Positions 14,345-17,201 of a DNA stretch of 17,201 nt are shown one piece after another. Where the stretch lies: NCBI GenBank assembly GCA_015485035.1, contig WFUI01000287.1:1-17201 (forward strand). Direction: 5' to 3'. The notes under the pieces are model-generated. The model was not told where the DNA came from and searched no databases. It saw only the letters and a list, made by a program, of their open reading frames with translations. Source of the stretch: Mariprofundus sp. Its GTDB lineage: Bacteria > Pseudomonadota > Zetaproteobacteria > Mariprofundales > Mariprofundaceae. Position 1 is the stretch's first letter. Every line of letters starts with the position of its first letter. Position numbers and translations under genes: made by a program.

Positions 14345-16360
14345 CTAATCTGTTGCTTCCGCAAACGGTCGCCAGAAACGTTGCATGGTTTCATCCGGCG
14401 CAAAGTCCGGCAAAGCCTCGAACCATTGCCGTATAAGTCCCGCATCCCCGGCCAAGTTCAGCAGCCGGAAGCCGGCATCTCCATGCTGACGTGTACCGAC
14501 AGCATCACCACCGCCACGCAGTGCAAGATCGGCTTCAGCCAGTTCCAGGCCATTATGTGTATGAACCATCAACTTTAAACGCGACATGGCTGTTTCGGAT
14601 ATCTGTTCGCCGGCAATCAACATGCAATAACTCTGCTCGGATGATCGCCCGACCCGACCCCTGAGCTGATGCAATTGCGCCAGACCGTAAGATTCGGCCT
14701 GTTCAATCACTATCAAATGCGCTTCAGGTACATCGACCCCCACTTCGACAACCGTGGTAGAGACAATAATCCTGCACGGCCCCGATGCAAAAGCTTCCAG
14801 CGCCGTTTGTTTGTCTTGTGATTTCATCCTCCCGTGCAATCCCAGCACATTAGCTGCAGGAAAATAACCCTTTAACAAATCCACCCGTTGATCAACCGAT
14901 ACACCATCCTCATCCTCATCGATACGTGGGACAATCCAGTAAATACGGCCTCCGGCATCAAGGATACGCTGCATTCCGTCAGCCAGCGGTTGCATCTTAT
15001 GTGCGGCGATCACACGCGTCTCCACCGGTTTTCGGCCCGGTGGCATACCATGCATCATCGATAAATCCATATCGCCATAGAGCGATAAAGCCAGCGTGCG
15101 TGGAATCGGTGTCGCTGTCATTCCTAACAGGTGAATAGCATTCCGGTCATCGTGTTGTTTATCGGCCAGCGCCCAGCGCTGCCGCACACCGAAACGATGC
15201 TGTTCATCCACCAGAGCCAGGGCCAGATGATGGAACACCACATCATCGGTGAGCAAAGCATGTGTACCGACAATCAGCTTCAGTGTATTCCCACGCAATC
15301 CGGCAATAATTTCACGCCGAAGTTTTGCCTTTGTACTCCCGGTTAACAGTGCGACCTCAAGCCCGAATGGCGCAAATAATTCACGTAATGTATCGGCATG
15401 CTGTTTAGCCAGCACTTCGGTAGGTGCAAGCAATGCCGCCTGATAACCACAACCGGCAACCCTTGCCATGGCCAAAGCGGCAACCCAGGTTTTACCTGCT
15501 CCCACATCACCCTGCAATAACCGGTGCATACGCCTGCCGGATTGCAAATCGCCGGAAATCTCCCCCCATACCTGTTGTTGCGCCGGAGTCAGAGGAAATG
15601 GAAAACTGTTTAATAATTGCTCACTAAGCTGCTCTCCCTGCAACGATAATGCCGGACAATCCGCCTGTTTTTTCTTTTCGCGCATCAAATGCAGATATAC
15701 AATCACTTCTTCACTTTTCAATCGTACAAGCGCCTTTGCACGCTCTTCCGCGTCCAGCGTATCCGGCATATGCAACCGTTTCAAAGCCTGACCCAACGAT
15801 GGCAGATGCCATGTATCTTCCAATACATGATCCAGACTACTCTCAGCAGCAGCAACCCTGGTCAGAACATGCCGAATCAATGTACAAATACGTTTGCCAC
15901 CCAGCCCTGCCAGCGATGCATAAACCGGTTGGAAACCGGGCTGAAATGCCTCGATCACGCACCAGTCAGGATGATTCATCTGCCAATTACCCCTCCAGCG
16001 TTCGACAATGCCACGCACTGAAATCTCACGACCTTCGCATAACCGGGCATCAGTCATCATATATCCGGAATGGAAAAAATTGAGTGTTATCTGCCCCGAA
16101 TTATCGGCAAGCGTTAAAATCACCTGTCGCTTACGCCCGTATCCACGCGCCTGTCTGGATACAATACGTCCGCAAATGCGTGCGCTGACCCCTTCTGTCA
16201 ACCGGTCAACAGGTTGAATACAGCGATCATCAAGATAGTCCTTCGGAAGATGCAATAACAGATCGCCGAGACAACGCACCCCACGAGCTGCAAGCCGTTT
16301 TTCCAGCGCGGCACCGATGCCGGGAATAACCGTCAACGGTTGGGCAAACAAATCGTACAT
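14345..16360 (-). CDS. recG: ATP-dependent DNA helicase RecG
   Basis: RecG reverses stalled replication forks and moves Holliday junctions. The 671 residues (E. coli 693) show the N-terminal wedge/OB domain for branched DNA, then helicase motifs: Walker A GDVGAGKT (284-291), DEQH (385-388), motif III TATPIPRT (415-422), and motifs V-VI with VSTTVVEVGVDVPEA and QLRGRVGR. The frame extends to a TTG at 16402, giving 685 residues. I chose the ATG at 16360 because MYDLFAQPLTVIPGIGAALE matches the normal RecG N-terminus. Neither start has a strong ribosome binding site; AGGGCG precedes the TTG. recG is the first gene of the recG-apaG-GST group and is divergent from the mutarotase gene. Confidence 0.96.
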   Translation of the reverse strand: MYDLFAQPLTVIPGIGAALEKRLAARGVRCLGDLLLHLPKDYLDDRCIQPVDRLTEGVSARICGRIVSRQARGYGRKRQVILTLADNSGQITLNFFHSGYMMTDARLCEGREISVRGIVERWRGNWQMNHPDWCVIEAFQPGFQPVYASLAGLGGKRICTLIRHVLTRVAAAESSLDHVLEDTWHLPSLGQALKRLHMPDTLDAEERAKALVRLKSEEVIVYLHLMREKKKQADCPALSLQGEQLSEQLLNSFPFPLTPAQQQVWGEISGDLQSGRRMHRLLQGDVGAGKTWVAALAMARVAGCGYQAALLAPTEVLAKQHADTLRELFAPFGLEVALLTGSTKAKLRREIIAGLRGNTLKLIVGTHALLTDDVVFHHLALALVDEQHRFGVRQRWALADKQHDDRNAIHLLGMTATPIPRTLALSLYGDMDLSMMHGMPPGRKPVETRVIAAHKMQPLADGMQRILDAGGRIYWIVPRIDEDEDGVSVDQRVDLLKGYFPAANVLGLHGRMKSQDKQTALEAFASGPCRIIVSTTVVEVGVDVPEAHLIVIEQAESYGLAQLHQLRGRVGRSSEQSYCMLIAGEQISETAMSRLKLMVHTHNGLELAEADLALRGGGDAVGTRQHGDAGFRLLNLAGDAGLIRQWFEALPDFAPDETMQRFWRPFAEATD

Positions 16361-16466
16361 GGGCTGATATTGACCGATGCCCCGGCAATGCTCAACCAAC
16401 AAACGCCCTGTACATTGCAGTCAACGCGCTAATCTGAAAGCCTTTATGTCTGGAAGGAGAACGGAT

Positions 16467-17201
16467 ATGAATCAAAACCTCTCTGCTTTGAATAACAGGT
16501 TTGCAATCGAAGACCGGATCAGCTTCCACGATCCGGGTGACGAATGCATTATCGCCGACATTACAAACCGCCACTGTTCGGCATCCATCGCATTACAGGG
16601 CGCTCACCTGCTCTCATGGATACCGGCAGGACAGCAACCGGTGATATGGATGTCAGATGATGCCCGACTTCGTAAAGGTAAATCCATTCGTGGCGGTATT
16701 CCGGTCTGCTGGCCATGGTTCGGAGCCCATGATCCGGAAAATTCACTCCCGGCGCATGGCTTTGCCCGTACGTCCATGTGGAATGTCACAACCACAGAAC
16801 TTTTGGCGGATGACAGTTGTCGCATATCATTCAAGCTTGCCGTTGCAGCCAATCACCCCTTATGGCCGCATGCAACGCAATGTGAACTACACGTGACGCT
16901 GGGCGCAACACTGGATATGCAACTGATCACCACAAACCGTAGTGATGAAGCCATAACCGTAAGTCAGGCATTGCATACCTATTTTGCTGTCAGCGACATT
17001 CGATCTGTTTCACTTCTCGGGCTGGACGGTTGCCCGTATCTTGATAAGCCGGACGATTTCAAACGGAAACAGCAACATGGCCCGGTCATATTTAACGATG
17101 AAGTCGACCGGATTTATCTGGACACAACAGATGATTGCCTGATTAAAGACCCGGTCCATCAACGCAGCATTCGCATTGCAAAAGCAGGCAGTGCCTCGAC
17201 C
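16467..17201 (+). CDS. D-hexose-6-phosphate mutarotase (YeaD-like), 3' end cut off
   Basis: An aldose-1-epimerase-fold protein, 245 residues visible and open at the right edge; family members have about 290-300. They interconvert the alpha and beta forms of hexose 6-phosphates such as glucose 6-phosphate in the cytoplasm. Markers are RGGIPVCWPWFG (75-86), PAHGFAR (95-101), QALHTYFAVSDI (167-178) with the catalytic His170, and the strand EVDRIY (211-216) with the likely catalytic Glu211. AAGGAGA stands 6 bases before the ATG at 16467, a strong ribosome site. It is divergent from recG, with both promoters expected in the roughly 106-base gap, where I see no convincing promoter. Confidence 0.92.
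   Translation, partial: MNQNLSALNNRFAIEDRISFHDPGDECIIADITNRHCSASIALQGAHLLSWIPAGQQPVIWMSDDARLRKGKSIRGGIPVCWPWFGAHDPENSLPAHGFARTSMWNVTTTELLADDSCRISFKLAVAANHPLWPHATQCELHVTLGATLDMQLITTNRSDEAITVSQALHTYFAVSDIRSVSLLGLDGCPYLDKPDDFKRKQQHGPVIFNDEVDRIYLDTTDDCLIKDPVHQRSIRIAKAGSAST

Overview
The window reads as ordinary proteobacterial chromosome with mixed base composition. It carries 17 supported protein-coding genes, 15 complete and one cut at each edge. No rRNA, tRNA, CRISPR array, insertion sequence or phage gene is visible. The conserved order lepA-lepB-DUF4845-rnc-era-recO-pdxJ-acpS is typical of Gamma-, Beta- and Zetaproteobacteria. A copper nitrite reductase with its own c-type cytochromes and an ornithine-lipid type acyltransferase would fit an aquatic, respiratory, possibly iron- or nitrogen-metabolising bacterium. 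A zetaproteobacterium is my best guess, but that is inference.

Region 1 (1-6524, minus strand) is one tightly packed operon transcribed from lepA at 6524 down past position 1. It joins translation (LepA), protein export (LepB signal peptidase I), a DUF4845 membrane protein, RNA processing (RNase III), ribosome assembly (Era), recombination repair (RecO), vitamin B6 synthesis (PdxJ) and activation of acyl carrier protein (AcpS). The start of a further gene runs off the left edge. Most junctions are 4- to 14-base overlaps or gaps under 20 bases, so translational coupling is likely.

Region 2 (6653-8395, minus) is a single gene for a two-domain acyltransferase resembling OlsF, which makes ornithine lipids.

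Region 3 (8617-10878, minus) is a respiratory nitrogen-oxide unit: promoter, diheme cytochrome c, monoheme cytochrome c, NirK, then a strong intrinsic terminator. All three proteins carry export signals. The cytochromes probably deliver electrons to NirK in the periplasm. A near-consensus NsrR half-site lies in the promoter spacer, suggesting control by nitric oxide.

Region 4 (10947-13064, plus) is a YgiQ-family radical SAM protein. It converges with Region 5 (13037-16360, minus): recG, apaG, a glutathione S-transferase-like gene and a previously unlisted 37-residue gene. The terminators of the two converging transcripts appear to lie inside each other's coding sequence. Region 6 (16467-17201, plus) is a D-hexose-6-phosphate mutarotase cut by the right edge.

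The most unusual observations are these. Two genes, recO and the GST, have no ATG, GTG or TTG that could start the conserved protein. Both seem to start on a non-standard codon (ATA and CTG) fused to the upstream stop codon and preceded 7 bases earlier by a G-run. A 37-residue basic protein has an ideal ribosome binding site and its own terminator. RNase III has Asn in place of a metal-binding Asp. The nirK promoter carries an NsrR-like half-site. No intergenic stretch exceeds 300 bases; the largest is 8396-8664.
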